Assembly: GCF_040183065.1 (NCBI RefSeq)
Contig: NC_091119.1
Coordinates: 109,538,263-109,602,262, forward strand
DNA length: 64,000 nt
Origin: Periplaneta americana
Taxonomy: Eukaryota; Arthropoda; Insecta; Blattodea; Blattidae
Reading direction: 5' to 3'
Part shown: positions 44,712 through 56,984 of the stretch, piece by piece
Position numbering within the stretch: the first letter of the stretch is position 1
How the letters are laid out: every line of letters starts with the position of its first letter
Position numbers and translations under genes: made by a program
The notes under the pieces: generated by a model
The model's database searches: none
The model's input: only the letters and a program-made list of their open reading frames with translations
What the model was told of the DNA's origin: nothing

Positions 44712-46000
44712 TAACGAAATGGCATTTTCGAATCACGTGACAATTCAAAACTTGTACCGCAATTTATTTCAGTTTTAAGGAAGAAAGATAGATGTTTCTT
44801 AAGTTTTCGGTTACATGTAATAAGATTAATATGGTAACTTATGTCTTACTGTTAGTACACACTTTCTACGTACTGTAATAAAGTATGTTCTCCTTGAGTG
44901 ATAGGCACTTTTTATATTAAGTATTCAGACGAGCATCGGTGCCAACTTGTTTCATACTCATACCAATGAAATGGAAAGAATAGGAAAATCATCCGGATAT
45001 ATAGCGTTGTAAGATGGTGCTCAGCCTCCTTTTATAGCTTTCAGAGTCGGCGACCGCCATGAGGACAGCCTTAAGAACCGGCAAGTAACCATAAAAGCGG
45101 TAATGTCCAGCGGTGTTAACCATCAAAATCCCTATACTCTTAGGATATGAAGTAATTTGTTGTGCAGGAAATGGGTATAAACTTCCGTTTTCGATTCTCA
45201 CAGAGAAAGTGTGTTATTTTGCAATCCCAAACAGTAAAACTTTAGTTACGCGGTTTATGTAATTAAGTTTGCAAACATTAACCATAATATAGCAAGCTCT
45301 TCATAAGTACCGTACTGCAGTCGGTTCTACTTTATTTTCGTATTTGTGAAAATCATATTTAAAATTTATTAACGTAAATATTAATAATATTATTAGATCA
45401 TAATTGTGTTATAAAAGTGTTGGTTAATTCTACTGTCAAACTTGAAATCAAAGTGTTCAAAAATAAAGATCTTTTTTCTACGATTGTGCGTAAAGTTGCA
45501 TCTTACTTACAGTTATCAGTGCCAAAGTGAGTCTTTAAAACACTAGTGCCTAAAAAGAGTAAGTAATCACTTTAGCACTGCTATTGATTTACGCACTGCC
45601 AAAGAAAATGTAATATTCAATGTAAAAACTTCATTCAGTAAGAAATTAATACACTACATCGATCTTTCATTACTTAAACATTACACGTAACAGAAATAAG
45701 TAAAAAATTTAACATTCATATCTACATTTTAGCCCTTATTATTCTGAAGTTATATGTAGTATTCATTGTAACAAGATTTTATCATCCAACTGTTTCTAAC
45801 CGCTTTGTTGATTATATGGCCGGTTTAGATGGTCATGAAATCGTGAACATGAATAAAACAGGCTGACATTCCATGGATACATACTTCTTAATGGTTCTGA
45901 ATTTAGAGACCATGACATTGAGATCTTATAACCTCTCAAAATTTAAATATTTTTTTAGTGTAAATTTGTGCTGTCGTAGAAAAAACATTGTATAACACAC
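44712..46000. other. No recognisable feature
   Basis: AT-rich. A 70-codon minus frame at 44989-45201 is unrecognised and not supported further. Confidence 0.35.
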
Positions 46001-46001
46001 A

Positions 46002-46099
46002 TTCGTAAAGGTATCCTTTTGGCCCTCGTGTGTTTGTGAAATCGGCTTCTCTTCGTTTCACATACTTTACACTTGTGCTCAAAAGAGAACCTTTACGAA
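46002..46099. repeat. Small foldback element (98 bp)
   Basis: TTCGTAAAGGTATCCTTTTG pairs with CAAAAGAGAACCTTTACGAA with three mismatches in 20, and the interior also partly pairs. Confidence 0.45.
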
Positions 46100-46396
46100 C
46101 TGCCCCATAAATAACTATTATGGTGATTCGCTTAGGCTACGAGTACAAAATACATCCTTTAATAAAAAGAAAGGCCTTGTTTTAGAATTATTTGTGGCCA
46201 CCTTTTTTCGTTTTTGCACACAAAATTAAACATTTCATAAAGCAATAGTTTTTTATTTGCGTGATGATAATGTTACATAATTTTAGAAATATATTCGTGT
46301 ACGTATCTTCAGATTATAATTTTTTCCTTGGAACGTTTTTCGATTGTAAGCATATAGGCCTACGAGTATAATATAAATGCAATTATTGTGCTTGAA

Positions 46397-47738
46397 ATTT
46401 TATCCGGACTTTATTTTTTCCTTGATTTAAAATAATTTTAAAGGAAAAGTATGTAATTACAGTTCCCGGAGAGCTCTTAGGATGGGTAGGGTGTTAAGGC
46501 TTTTATCCGGACTTCATTTTTTCCTCGGGTTAAAATAATTTTAAGCGAAAACTATACAATTATTGCAGATTCCGGAAGACTCTTAGGGTGGGTGGGATGT
46601 TAAGATTTTTATCTGGACTTTATTTTCTCCTCACGTTAAACTAATTTTAAGGAAAAATTATATAATTATTACAGGCCCCGGAAGGCTCTTAAGGTGAGCG
46701 GGATGTTAAAGCTTTTATCCGGACTTTATTATTTCCTCGGGTTAAAATAATTTTAAGGGAAAACTATACAAGTACAGATCCTGGAAGGCTCTTAGAGTTG
46801 GTGGTATGTTAAGATTTATATCCAGACTTTATTTTTTCCTCGGGTTAAACTAATTATAAGCGAAAACTATATAATTAGAGGTCTTGGGTGGCATTTAGAG
46901 TGGGTGGTATGTTAAGGCTTTTATCCGGACTTTATTTTTTCCTCGGGTGAAAACAAATTTAAGGGAAAACTATATAATTACAGGTCCCAGAATGATCTTA
47001 GGGTGGGTGGTGTGTTGAGGTTTTTACTCGGACTTTATTTTTTCCTCAGGTTAAATTATTTTTAAGGGAAAACTATATTATTGCAGGTCCTGGAAGGCTG
47101 AGAGTGGGTGATATATTAAGGCTTTTATCCGGACTTTATTTTTTTCCTCGGGTGAAAATAAGTTTAAAAGAAAACTATATAATTACAGGCCCTGAAAGGC
47201 TCTTAGAGTGGGTGGTATGTTAAGGCTCTTATCCGGACTTCATTTTTTCCTCGGGTGAAAATATTTTTAAGGGAAAACTATATAATTACAGTTTCCGGAA
47301 GGCTCTTAGGATGGGTAGGATGTTAAGGCTTTTTTTCCGGACTTATTTTTTTCTCGTGGTAAAACTACATAATTACTCTACAGGTCCCGGAAGGCTCTTA
47401 GGGTGGGTGAGATGTTAAGGGTTTTATCCGGACTTTATTTTTTCCTCGGGTTAAAGTAATTTTAAGGGAAAAGTATATAATTATTACAGGTCCTGGAAGG
47501 CTCTTAGGGTGGGTGAGATGTTAAGGGTTTTATCCGGACTTTATTTTTTCCGCGGCTTAAACTAATTTTAAGGGAAAACTATATAATTATTACAGGTCCT
47601 GGAAGGCTCTTAGAGTGGGTGGTATGTTAAGGCTTTTATTCAGACTTTATTTTTTCCGCGGGTTAAACTAATTTTAAGGGACAACTATGTAATTACAGGT
47701 CTCGGAAGGCTCTTAGGGTGGGTGAGATGTTAAGGCTT
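46397..47738. repeat. Tandem array, about 13 units of about 103 bp
   Basis: Each unit contains ATCCGGACTTTATTTTTTCC, CTCGGGTTAAA, AAGGGAAAACTATATAATTA, an ACAGGTCCCGGAAGGCTCTT-like block and GGTGGGTGGGATGTTAAGG. Unit starts fall at about 46402, 46503, 46612, 46712, 46810, 46919, 47024, 47125, 47230, 47334, 47422, 47525 and 47637, with a partial unit at the right. Units differ by scattered substitutions and small indels. The array is minisatellite/satellite-like and not CRISPR (no constant repeat with unique spacers). Confidence 0.9.
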
Positions 47739-47946
47739 CTACCTCACGAGAGAATCGGCACTGAGTAACAGTAGCGATGACAGTCCTATGTGCTGGCCTC
47801 CTTTGCCCCCAAGGAATCACCCTGTTACTCATTTCTATTTCGGCTTGTAACGTATTGACTCCAACATTACCGCGCGCCCCGTCATAATGTTTACTAATAC
47901 TAATTCTAAGTAGGCTTAGTCTATTATAAGAATTTATATTTTCCAT
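47713..47946 (-). CDS. Unrecognised 77-codon ORF abutting the array
   Basis: An ATG at 47946 opens 77 codons. The product has a balanced composition (for example GARGNVGVNTLQAEIEMSN and VIPWGQRRPAHRTVIATVTQ) and higher GC than its surroundings. Its last codons lie inside the array's final unit. I do not recognise a family. It may be a small host exon or mobile-element remnant. Confidence 0.25.
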   Translation of the reverse strand: MENINSYNRLSLLRISISKHYDGARGNVGVNTLQAEIEMSNRVIPWGQRRPAHRTVIATVTQCRFSREVEALTSHPP

Positions 47947-48009
47947 TGCTCATCTTTTCTTTCTGTCAACAATTAACAAAGTAAAAACAGACGTAGAAGA
48001 TACGTTTCG

Positions 48010-48600
48010 AATACTACTGCACAACGAATTATCGTGACGTTTCTCAGTGAGGAAGGAATCAGAAGTGACGAAATTTATAGAAGACTTCTAGCACAGTTGT
48101 AGGAAAACTGTTTTTCTTGTTAGGTAAATTATTTAACATGTCACATACTGCTAGTCCCGAGACTTTTGTTAATAAACAGGAAATTCAACTCATTTTAAGA
48201 AATTATTCTGAAAAACCTAAAAAATTGCATGTCAGTAAATTGGTCATGAATGGTGGCTGTACAGAACAAATTATTCACCAATCTCTACAGATTAAAAACA
48301 AAGTGTGCACGATCAATGCCAAAAAATCTGATTGAAGAAAACAGAGCACTTTGTTCCTAACACCTCCGAAGCTCCAATCAACAGAGTGACGAGTTGCTAG
48401 ATGGAATTGTGTCAATTGATGATACTTTGGTACGTCAATACACTTCTTAATTCAAGATTGATAGAAGGTATGAAAACATTCACATTCGCCACTACCAAAA
48501 AAGACTGAAGTGAAATCATATCAGATTAAGTATTGGCTACGGTTTTTGGTAACATGAAAGGGTCAGTATTAATCGATTTTCTATTACGTAAATAACGAGT
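48010..48600 (+). pseudogene. Mariner transposase, heavily decayed
   Basis: Scattered frames give an N-terminal QRIIVTFLSEEGIRSDEIYR, then GIVSIDDTLVRQYTS (the first catalytic Asp block, IxxDET-like in mariners), then a IGYGFW-HERVSINRF segment matching the FWD/KGVLL region. Several stops separate them. The order and spacing fit a mariner transposase lacking its C terminus. Confidence 0.5.
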
Positions 48601-49006
48601 GTACCATACGATAATAACATTTTGAAAGATAAATTGTACAAGTCATAAGGTTCAGCAGACGATATTGAAAGTTGTCTAAAGGAATCAGAATCTTTTTTGC
48701 GAACACCCTAGCTCACTGAGCAAAAATTACATAAGATAGGCCTATCCTTACTCAATTTGGCTGTACAATGCTGCTATATATACTTATAACAGCTCGTCGT
48801 GTCCGATTGCACCGCTGAAGAAAACCTTAGGTGGCAAAACATTTGCAACGAATTACATATTGACAAAATACTCGTAAGTGTGAGAATGGCTGTGCAACCA
48901 ACGCAGAGTGTTCTTTGAAGAAGAAATGAAGAAACATCTTGGTCGCTTGCTAAAGTTTGTCGATGAGCTGGAGAACTATTTTGTAAAGTAACTAGGGTTT
49001 CAGTTT

Positions 49007-49797
49007 CATGTGCCCATAAAGTCACTATACATTTTACGGAAAGCATACGTGTGGCTCATTTCTATTATACGTCCAGTGAGGAAACGTCAAAATGTTAACC
49101 ATTGCTGAATGAATTGCTGTTTAGGTGTCAAAAACTATGCTGACCTCCATACAATAACATATCTCTTAATGCCGCAAATTAGATACAGAGGTGTTATAAA
49201 CGAAGCTCTTGAAGCTTCATGCAAAAACGTCGAGGGGAGTCATGTCGTGGGACAGGGCACTGGAGAAATATTGCTGAAGAGAACATGATCCCATCAGGGC
49301 CTTCTCGGCTGCAGCACGACACAGATCATAACACATGGCTTGTTCTAGACCATATCTTCCAGACTGTGAAGCACTTGGATGTGGCAGGCTTTTATCTTAA
49401 GAGTATAGTGCAGCACTTTCCAATCTGTGAACTTGGAAATGTTTAGTTCACGACTAATCTAAAGAGTAGAAGCATTTGGACTTCTGGTGATGCTATCTCT
49501 TACCCTCTATGTATGCTTTGTGGGATGACTGGAGGATGTCCACGATGCTGTTCATCGGCTACAGACCCTGCTCGCCTGAATTTGTTCACTAACTACTGAA
49601 CAGCAAGCCTCGAGGCGCTTTTTGTGATACTTTCTCTGAAAGACCTTTGGAGCTCAGCATAGCTTTTGCCACCTATACGGCATTTCACTACAGTCATTCG
49701 TTCAGCACAGAGTTCAGCATGGAGTGCTGGACCTACAACAGAATTGAGCCACAGTAATGCTTTCCGTGAAATGTATAGTTACTTTATAGGCACTCTG
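49007..49797. mobile_element. Inverted-repeat element (about 790 bp)
   Basis: GTGCCCATAAAGTCACTATA at 49010 is complementary, with few mismatches over about 50 bases including GGAAAGCAT and GTGGCTCA, to 49742-49795. The right end CACTCTG/TA looks like a TA-flanked mariner end. The left end is less clear. A 75-codon open frame inside (49219-49446) is unrecognised. Confidence 0.5.
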
Positions 49798-49799
49798 TA

Positions 49800-52295
49800 T
49801 AATTCTCACAAGTAAATGAATAAGGATAAAATTTGAATCCCTACTCTATGTAATAATTTACTTCTCGAATACATTAATTTTGAGACATTTGGCGTATAAT
49901 TGAGTTTTCCCGTTTCCCCATGTGAGACATTTACATCATTATGGCCGTTTCCATTCCATTCTCATATTCATAGAATTTGTCTGATCATAGGTCTCCAACG
50001 TGCGAAGAGGATTGCCTTGGGGACCTGAAGTGTTGCCTGTATGAAATCTGGATACTTTGTGATTTCACCGAAAGTATGTCCGCAGGACGTTACAATGGTT
50101 GCTATGGCAACAACAAATCACAGTGTGTTCTGAGTTGTAATATACTAGCATTGTTGACGGGTCATCTTATGAACAAAACCCCGATTGTTCGCTTGTATTT
50201 CGTCTGCTGTGTGGTTTGTGCGTATCAGTTCTCAGATAATGTAAACGAGTTTGTTCTGTTGTGTTAAATAGTTATTGTTTGTGCTGTTGTAGTTTAATTC
50301 ATTGTGAAATCTATTTACGTTGTTCTTATTATTTTATTGTCTTATTTCCTGTATTTATTTTGTTATTTTCTTTTCATGGCATCACATTTGTTTAATTTCG
50401 AAACACATCGGCAGAAAGCGCGCATTAAGTACCATAAGAGTGAAATGTACGGCAACATTGCTTTCAGAATGCATCAGTTGGCGATCACAAAGTATTTTTA
50501 ATCCATGTATAGGATAGATGAGAGTGCATCTAGCCGGGGTTACTGAAATACGTAGTTCACTTTGATGGACGTAGCGCTATGGGTTCAGCCTCTCTCTTCA
50601 GGGTAATAATGATATTTTTGCACACTTGTGGAACTGCACGGATCTCTTATGTTGGAACTAAGAAAAGAGATCCTAGCTTTATTGCAAGGGTCTGGTGTGG
50701 AGCAAGGTTGACACTTTATATCCTCCAGACCCATATAAAATGTAAATGACTAATCACATACAAGTTTACTGGCTACACCAAGTTTAATCCAATGTCAACT
50801 ACATTATGGCTGAATTTTAAGGCACTGAAGATGGATATCAGGCGCCTAAAGGGATTAAAATTGAGTAAGAGGGACATTAAAACGAAAAAGCGACAGAGAA
50901 TTTATGTAATCACTTGAATTAATCGAAACGTCTTTATTCTTGGTACGTAATTAAATTCACAGGTTTTATTTTCTCTTCATATCACAGTCTATCACACACA
51001 TTACAAATGTAACTAAACTTATTTTTAATAAAAATGTCTAGTAACTTAGCTAAAAGATTGTTTATAACATTCTTTAACTTTGAATAGTCTACACATTTAG
51101 AGTTGCTGTAGAAGCATGATTATTTATTGTTATAACATCTTGTAAAATTGTTTGTCCTTCCTTTCTGCATTGTCTGCATTCCCTCGAACTTTCGTTTCCA
51201 CTCTTTTTGGCACGTTTTGGTTTTACCGGTTAACAGATTTTACTATCATTATATTCTTTTCTTTTTTTCGCTACAGTAAGTACGCATGCACTCTGCTCAC
51301 GACTTTTTCGCTTCCGTAAGAAAGCAATACTGAGTCTTGTAAAAGATATCAATTCAAATCTTAACATAGATCTATAGATATATAATGGATTCTTTCACTT
51401 TTTAAATTTTGAATATCCAATCTCCCTTGATAGAAGACGCAGAATGTATCAACTACCAACACTGGAAACAAAAGACCAAGGACTGGGATGCATTGAGGGC
51501 GCTCTACATGGGGACGGACCAGTCTCAGGACTGAAACACTAACTACCACCAATCTCCATTGTATAAGTGGACTCGTGTAGTTAAACTTGTACTGCCGTAT
51601 GACGTCATCACTTCCTTTTATTTACAGACCCATAAACAAAATATGGGCCACCTAATTTTACTAAGTTCCAGATACAACGCATTGCACATATGCAGTAAAC
51701 AAGAGCGCCTAAATGTATGCTACTTGTGGACAGCCTTGCGAAGCTTGTTGCATACACAGAGGAGGACTGCTACCAAGACACAACCCATTTTTTAATTCTG
51801 TATCTGTACATTTCATTTCGAAACTACCATATATCGGCTAATGCATTAACGAAAGCGATAGTGCTGCCTCTGTAGCCTAATTAACTTCATATCTTTTCTT
51901 TTTTACGGAGGATGGGCCCGAAGGTTTACACCGTAGCCGGAGGCTTATTGTGATTACCATTCCTATGGTAGAGATGACTGTTTAAGTTTGTAGGACTGCA
52001 TTTCTGTAAGTATCATGATTCAATGTTTGGTACCATATATCGATTCAGCTACACAACACCCAGGTCCGACAGAGTCCGCGATGAACGCCCCTCCGTCCCT
52101 CTACAAAAAGTGTTACACATTTTCTCAGATTTTAGATCGAATATTAATGTTTCACATGAAAAGAAAAAGAGAATGTAAGATAGACGATTACAAATGATGA
52201 TAGATATGGAAAGAAAAAAATAATTTAAAGAAAGATCTTTCCAGCTCAATAATGTTTCATTTTGCTTCATTGTCATAGAAGAATAAACTCGTACA
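49800..52295. other. Mostly unremarkable; one partial SINE A fragment
   Basis: 49885-49975 resembles the 3' part of SINE family A (GAGTTTTCCCGTTTCCCC, then TTTACATCATTATGGCCG). Elsewhere, AT-rich DNA with unsupported short open frames (for example 49977-50267). Confidence 0.35.
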
Positions 52296-52299
52296 ATTT

Positions 52300-52475
52300 A
52301 ATTTACTTGCGCTCTGGCTCGGGTTCTATCCCCGCTTTGGATGATTACCTGGTTGGATTTTTCCGGGGTTTTCTCCAACTTTAACGCGAATGTCAGATAA
52401 TCTATGGCGCTATCACCAATCCCATTGACGCCAAATAATCTCTTAGTTGGTAAACATCGTTAAATAACTAACAAG
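52300..52475 (+). repeat. tRNA-derived SINE, family B
   Basis: B-box-like GGGTTCTATCCCCGC, then TTTTCCGGGGTTTTCTCC, GCGAATGTCAGATAATC and the core CGCTATCACCAATCCCATTG. Confidence 0.65.
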
Positions 52476-52829
52476 GAGTCATTGTCAGACCGATGTCACA
52501 GCTCGAACAGGGAATTGTTTAGGTGAAGGTACATTGAAAATAAAAACACCCGTGCTTCAGCTTTTTCTCGAATAGGCCCCCGTTTTGCCTAAAAAAATTA
52601 TTGAAGTTCTATTATTTTTACTGTAGAGGTAGGTCCTGCTTCCACTGAACCCCAGGTATGACGGCAACAAGCATCGAACCTCAGTCTTGAAGTTGCATAA
52701 TACAATCAGCGCTTCCCTTCGAAGGCTTTCAAGCTACGCGCCTGTAGTCCACTCATACCAAATTGGAAGTTTCAATATTGCGTGTTATAGTAAAGTCAAT
52801 TCATTTTCTAATTGTTCGTTGAAAAATGA

Positions 52830-52965
52830 ATATGTGGATAGAATACTTTATAATACTTTATACTTTATAATACTTTATACTTTATTTAATACTTTACACT
52901 TGAGCTACATTAGGCATTGCAGCCCGAAAGAGCAGAAGCTCGTGCTCGGGCGCAGTTCAGATCAG
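52830..52965 (-). repeat. Retroelement 3' end candidate: hairpin plus tandem tail
   Basis: On the minus strand a stem-loop GCCCGA...TCGGGC (52922-52951), with further internal pairing, is followed by an imperfect tandem run built from AAAGTATTATAAAGTAT (about 52830-52905). A hairpin followed by short repeats is how several LINE families end. No coding is attached. Confidence 0.35.
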
Positions 52966-53004
52966 TTATACAAAATATATCACAAAATTAAGAGAGTTCA
53001 TTGA

Positions 53005-54065
53005 GCACAATAACATTAATAAATGGTAAAATAATACAGCAAGTAATAATAGGGTCTATATACAAATAGAAAATACAAAAGTACATAAATATTAGAGTAT
53101 CAATTTTTAACTTAATTAGCTTAAACAATTAAATAAGAAGGTTATTTAACTTCATTATAGGAAAATTCAGTTTATATCCAACAAAGCTATTTTGACATAG
53201 CTGAACAAAACATTTCATTTTTTCAACATCTCAAAAGCGCGTTTCCATTTGTACAATCAGTGTAGGTTAGGAGTTTCAGGGACATGAAGTCTTGCTTACT
53301 AACGCTTGTTTCACTGAACATCCATTTAGAGTTTTCAACACAATATTAGTATGTAACACACACAAACTCACGCATGCACTTTTGATTAACCTAACACTCA
53401 ACAATGCAGCACATTCACAGAACACCAATATAGCGCGGCGTATTATAACGCGATGTTGAGACTAGCCACATTTCTACTACTGAGCCGTAGCGAATCGATA
53501 TCCCCTCCTTCCCGGCCTTCCCTCAAACTTGTGAGTGCCGCTACCTATGAGTGAGGCCGTCGCTACGAGGCTTCTGCCACAAGCCTCTCGCACTGAACTC
53601 TTCATCCTGGAATGAATGCCAACAGTGAATTTGAGGGGGTGAGTGGCAAAATCTGCCACATAACATTATTGATATTTGTAGGAAAAATAGAAAAACATAT
53701 TGTGTCTATACTATTATACTCACAAAGCACGAAATTTGGGGTCATAATTATCAGTCACAATCTGTTTCAGTACTCAAAAGAACAACAGATCCAGGGCCAC
53801 AGTTACCCTTAAATTTCGGTAATTTATAATAACATTGGTTATCAGTTTTGAAAGTGAACGTCGAGTTCATGGATTGTTTTATACAAATCACATCAGTCAT
53901 GAGTAGAACAATGTTTTAGGCCTACATTACTTAAAATAGCAAAATGAAAATACATGTCATAACATTTTCTTTCACACGAATTGACTTTCCTGACTCTATC
54001 CGGGCCTATCTCTTTGTTCATACGTTGCATCCCCTCGTTTTTTTTTATTTTAGTAGGTTATTTTA
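53005..54065. other. No recognisable feature
   Basis: AT-rich except a CpG-containing block at 53470-53620 that I could not identify. Confidence 0.3.
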
Positions 54066-54069
54066 CGAC

Positions 54070-54292
54070 GCTTTATCAACAACTCAGGTTATTTAGCATC
54101 TGAATGAGATGAAGGTGATAATGCCGGTGAAATGAGTCCGGGGTCCAACACCGAAAGTTACCCAGATCACATTGGGTTGAGGGAAAATCCCGGAAAAACC
54201 TCAACCAAGTAACTTGTCCCGACCGGGAATCGAACCCGGGCCACCTGGTTTCGCGGCTAGACGCGCTAACCGTTACTCCACAGCCCTTGTCC
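54070..54292 (-). repeat. tRNA-derived SINE, family F, minus
   Basis: Minus-strand head GGGCTGTGGAGTAACGGTTA with B box CCCGGGTTCGATTCCCGGTC, then AGTTACTTGGTTGAGG. A second minus copy lies at 56520-56735. Confidence 0.65.
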
Positions 54293-54329
54293 ATAATAAC
54301 ATTTTGACATCGTTTTTAAATTACATTTC

Positions 54330-55165
54330 TGTACGTATATCTTTCTCCCAATTTTTACCAAAATGCTTCACCAATGAATTGTGAATACCATGGATCTTGA
54401 CCAACGCAACAGAAATTTCTATTGGCATTTTCTGTGGTTGCATAAAAGCCCATGTCTTGCCTTCTTTATTATATTGTCCTCCATTCCTATATTGGTGTTG
54501 TAAAGATGCTCTCCTCTCACCAAATTTCACTCTTCTTACTCCGCTTGAGTATGATGCGCTTACTCTGAGCGATGCTGAAATAGAGTGATGAGGTATCTTT
54601 AATTACTTCCTCAGCTTCACTCTTCCAGTTGTAACAGTTCCAGTCCTTCCCAATCTGATAACTTCACTGGAATTTTTCATTATTTCAACATAATCTTCAG
54701 ATTACAAGATTTCTTCCTGGCTTCTAATTTCAGCTTCAATGTGTCCAAAACACTTTCAGGTGGGATGTTGAATCCCGAGCACTCAGAATAGCATCTCAAC
54801 GTCTTGAACCTCTTGAGGAGCATCTACTCGGAGCCACTTTGCTACCATCCCATCATTATTCGATTACGATTCTGAGCACCACAACCATCTGAAAATAAGC
54901 GGAGTTTCTTGACAACAGTCGAATCAATCTTCTCTTTCAAGCAGTCATAAATATTTGAAGCTATCTGGTTGGGTCCCTTCCCACTTTCATCATCTGTCCA
55001 TGTGTAGCAGAAAATACATATTCTGTGGGCGTAAGTTCACACCTGCAGTAGAATTCACGACAGTACTTCCAGCATGATGGATCTTGTCACTTGCCTCTAT
55101 CATAAACAACCGACTGTGAACGGCCATTAAGCATGAAAACCAAACCTTACTATTAGTTGATACAC
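54330..55165 (-). pseudogene. DUF7869-like protein, decayed
   Basis: On the minus strand, frames in order give YVFCYTWTDDESGKGPNQIA, then KLRLFSDGCGAQNRNRIMMG and FNIPPESVLDTLKLKLEARK, ending with KFGERRASLQHQYRNG. The DESGKGPNQ and LFSDGCGxQN patterns are those I associate with the DUF7869 domain, often found in multicopy, transposon-like insect genes. Several stops and frameshifts interrupt it. Function in the family is not established; an RNase H-like nuclease is possible but inferred. Confidence 0.5.
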
Positions 55166-55169
55166 GTCG

Positions 55170-55885
55170 CGGGTTCTGAAAGAAATCAAACTAAGTTTGT
55201 TTTGCAACATTTCCCTATATTCAAATACTTATATTATGACACATGGTCATTATTGGTAGGATATCTCTTCAGCACATTCTAGAGATTGGTCTGGAGACGT
55301 GGATGACGTATGTAACTCAATTCGCCTGAAAATGACACTTGGCACGTTTTGCAACTCACCTCCTCATTTAATATATGGAAGAATCGTAGTGAAACCAAGT
55401 GTTACGATACATTGTTATTAGGAACTTATGATGTCACTAGATACAACAACTCAAATCTTTTGAGTAGGCTAATCCTCAAAAGTATCTTAAGAGCTTTGCC
55501 ATTGATGACCACATATCATGGAGTCCAAGTTTATTGGCGGCCCGCAACCGACTCCTCCTCGAAGCAACATTCTTAAGCAAAGGTTTCTTGCAATATGATA
55601 AAATTCTGTTCACTTTATATTAACATAAATAATCTACCCGTTGCTAACAAACACAGAGTGTTAGCCAGTCTCACTGAAAGTGAAATAGCATTCTTCATGC
55701 TTGTATCTTGCTTTGAAATTAGACAGACTTTTTGAAGGAGATACGAAATTCGAATAAGGTTTTCATATATTTTTGGTTTGTTCTGTTCCCACTCCTTAAC
55801 ATACATAGCACATAACGTGTTTTTTCATCAAAAGGCATTCACAGTTAGGCCTACGTTTCCTCTGCCTTGAACTTCTACGCCATAT
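55170..55885. other. No recognisable feature
   Basis: May include the decayed N-terminal part of the DUF7869-like pseudogene, but nothing is readable. Confidence 0.3.
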
Positions 55886-55891
55886 ACTAGG

Positions 55892-56262
55892 GTATTCAAT
55901 AAGTAATGGCAAAAATGCTGTAAATCAGTGCTTCTAGCAGTGACCATTTGAATTGTGTATTACGTAATAGAGCAGCGATTAGTTCATAAATTTGCAATAT
56001 TGAAAGTCTCGAAGTAGCCATATTTTGTAAATACAGTGGTTGTTTCTGATTTGTAGTAAACAATATAGTCCTAAAGCTACGAATAAAGGTGCTTCATAAA
56101 AATCCAAGTTGCAAGAGAAAAACATGCAACTCAGTGCTTCAAAGCACTACAAGAAGCGTGTGGGAGAGAAATCCTACCATACTGAACTATTGCAAGTTGG
56201 GTGGAAGCGAGGCATTCGCTTTCAATCAAGAGTTGCCATCCGAAAAGCTTTAGATTGAACAG
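55892..56262 (+). pseudogene. Mariner 5' end and transposase N terminus
   Basis: A TIR-like TAGGGTATTCAATAAGTAAT begins near 55892. At 56108-56222 a frame reads REKHATQCFKALQEACGREI and then, after a stop, TIASWVEARHS, the helix-turn-helix start of a mariner transposase. No catalytic part or right end was found. Confidence 0.5.
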
Positions 56263-56519
56263 TGAGAGAGATATTCAGAAATGCTGCTGCATATGGAGTC
56301 CGTCTTCTTCCAATAATTTAACAGTGTTTAGCAGCAGCAGTAGAGCAGTTTCGCATAAGACGTTAGCCATAGGCGAGTGAGGGAAGCGAGCTACGTAGAC
56401 TGATCGAGTATATGACGTAGGACACGCCGGCCGTGATTCTCCCTAAGTTATTATCTGCGCTAATCGCACGGCTAATTTTGAAAGCCACTCGTCTGGTAGA
56501 TCCTTACAGCAACCTTATT

Positions 56520-56735
56520 AATATGACGATGATGAAAAAGGGGAAGTGTATTTATGAGGCGAAATATGTCCGAGGTCCAACGATGAAAGTTACCCAGCAA
56601 TTCTGCTTCAGTTGGTTGAAATAAAACCTTGGAAAAAAACCTCAACCAGGTGACTTGTCCCAAACAGAATTTTTAACCCAGGTCCGCTCGTTCACGGTCA
56701 GACATGCTGACAGTTACTCCACAGCGGTGGACTTT
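56520..56735 (-). repeat. tRNA-derived SINE, family F, minus
   Basis: Same order as 54070-54292: CGCTGTGGAGTAACTGTCAG head, ACCTGGGTTAAAAATTCTG in place of a clean B box, then GTCACCTGGTTGAGG and TAACTTTCATCGTTGGACC. More diverged. Confidence 0.6.
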
Positions 56736-56873
56736 TAGACGTTGCAGAAGGTTTCACGCGAACCTCTTCTTCCAGTCCATCTACACCGGAATCACAGATC
56801 TAGAGTAACTATTTTTAATACGGACTCCTTTGTGTGAAGATATAAATAATTGAAATAATGAAGCACAAAATAC

Positions 56874-56983
<110 letters not shown>

Positions 56984-56984
56984 C

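Noticed and set aside
46397..47738. CRISPR-like array
   Set aside because: Whole units of about 103 bp repeat, there are no unique spacers, and the setting is eukaryotic.
49977..50267. 96-codon open frame with several Cys residues
   Set aside because: No recognisable cysteine spacing, signal peptide or splice context supports it.
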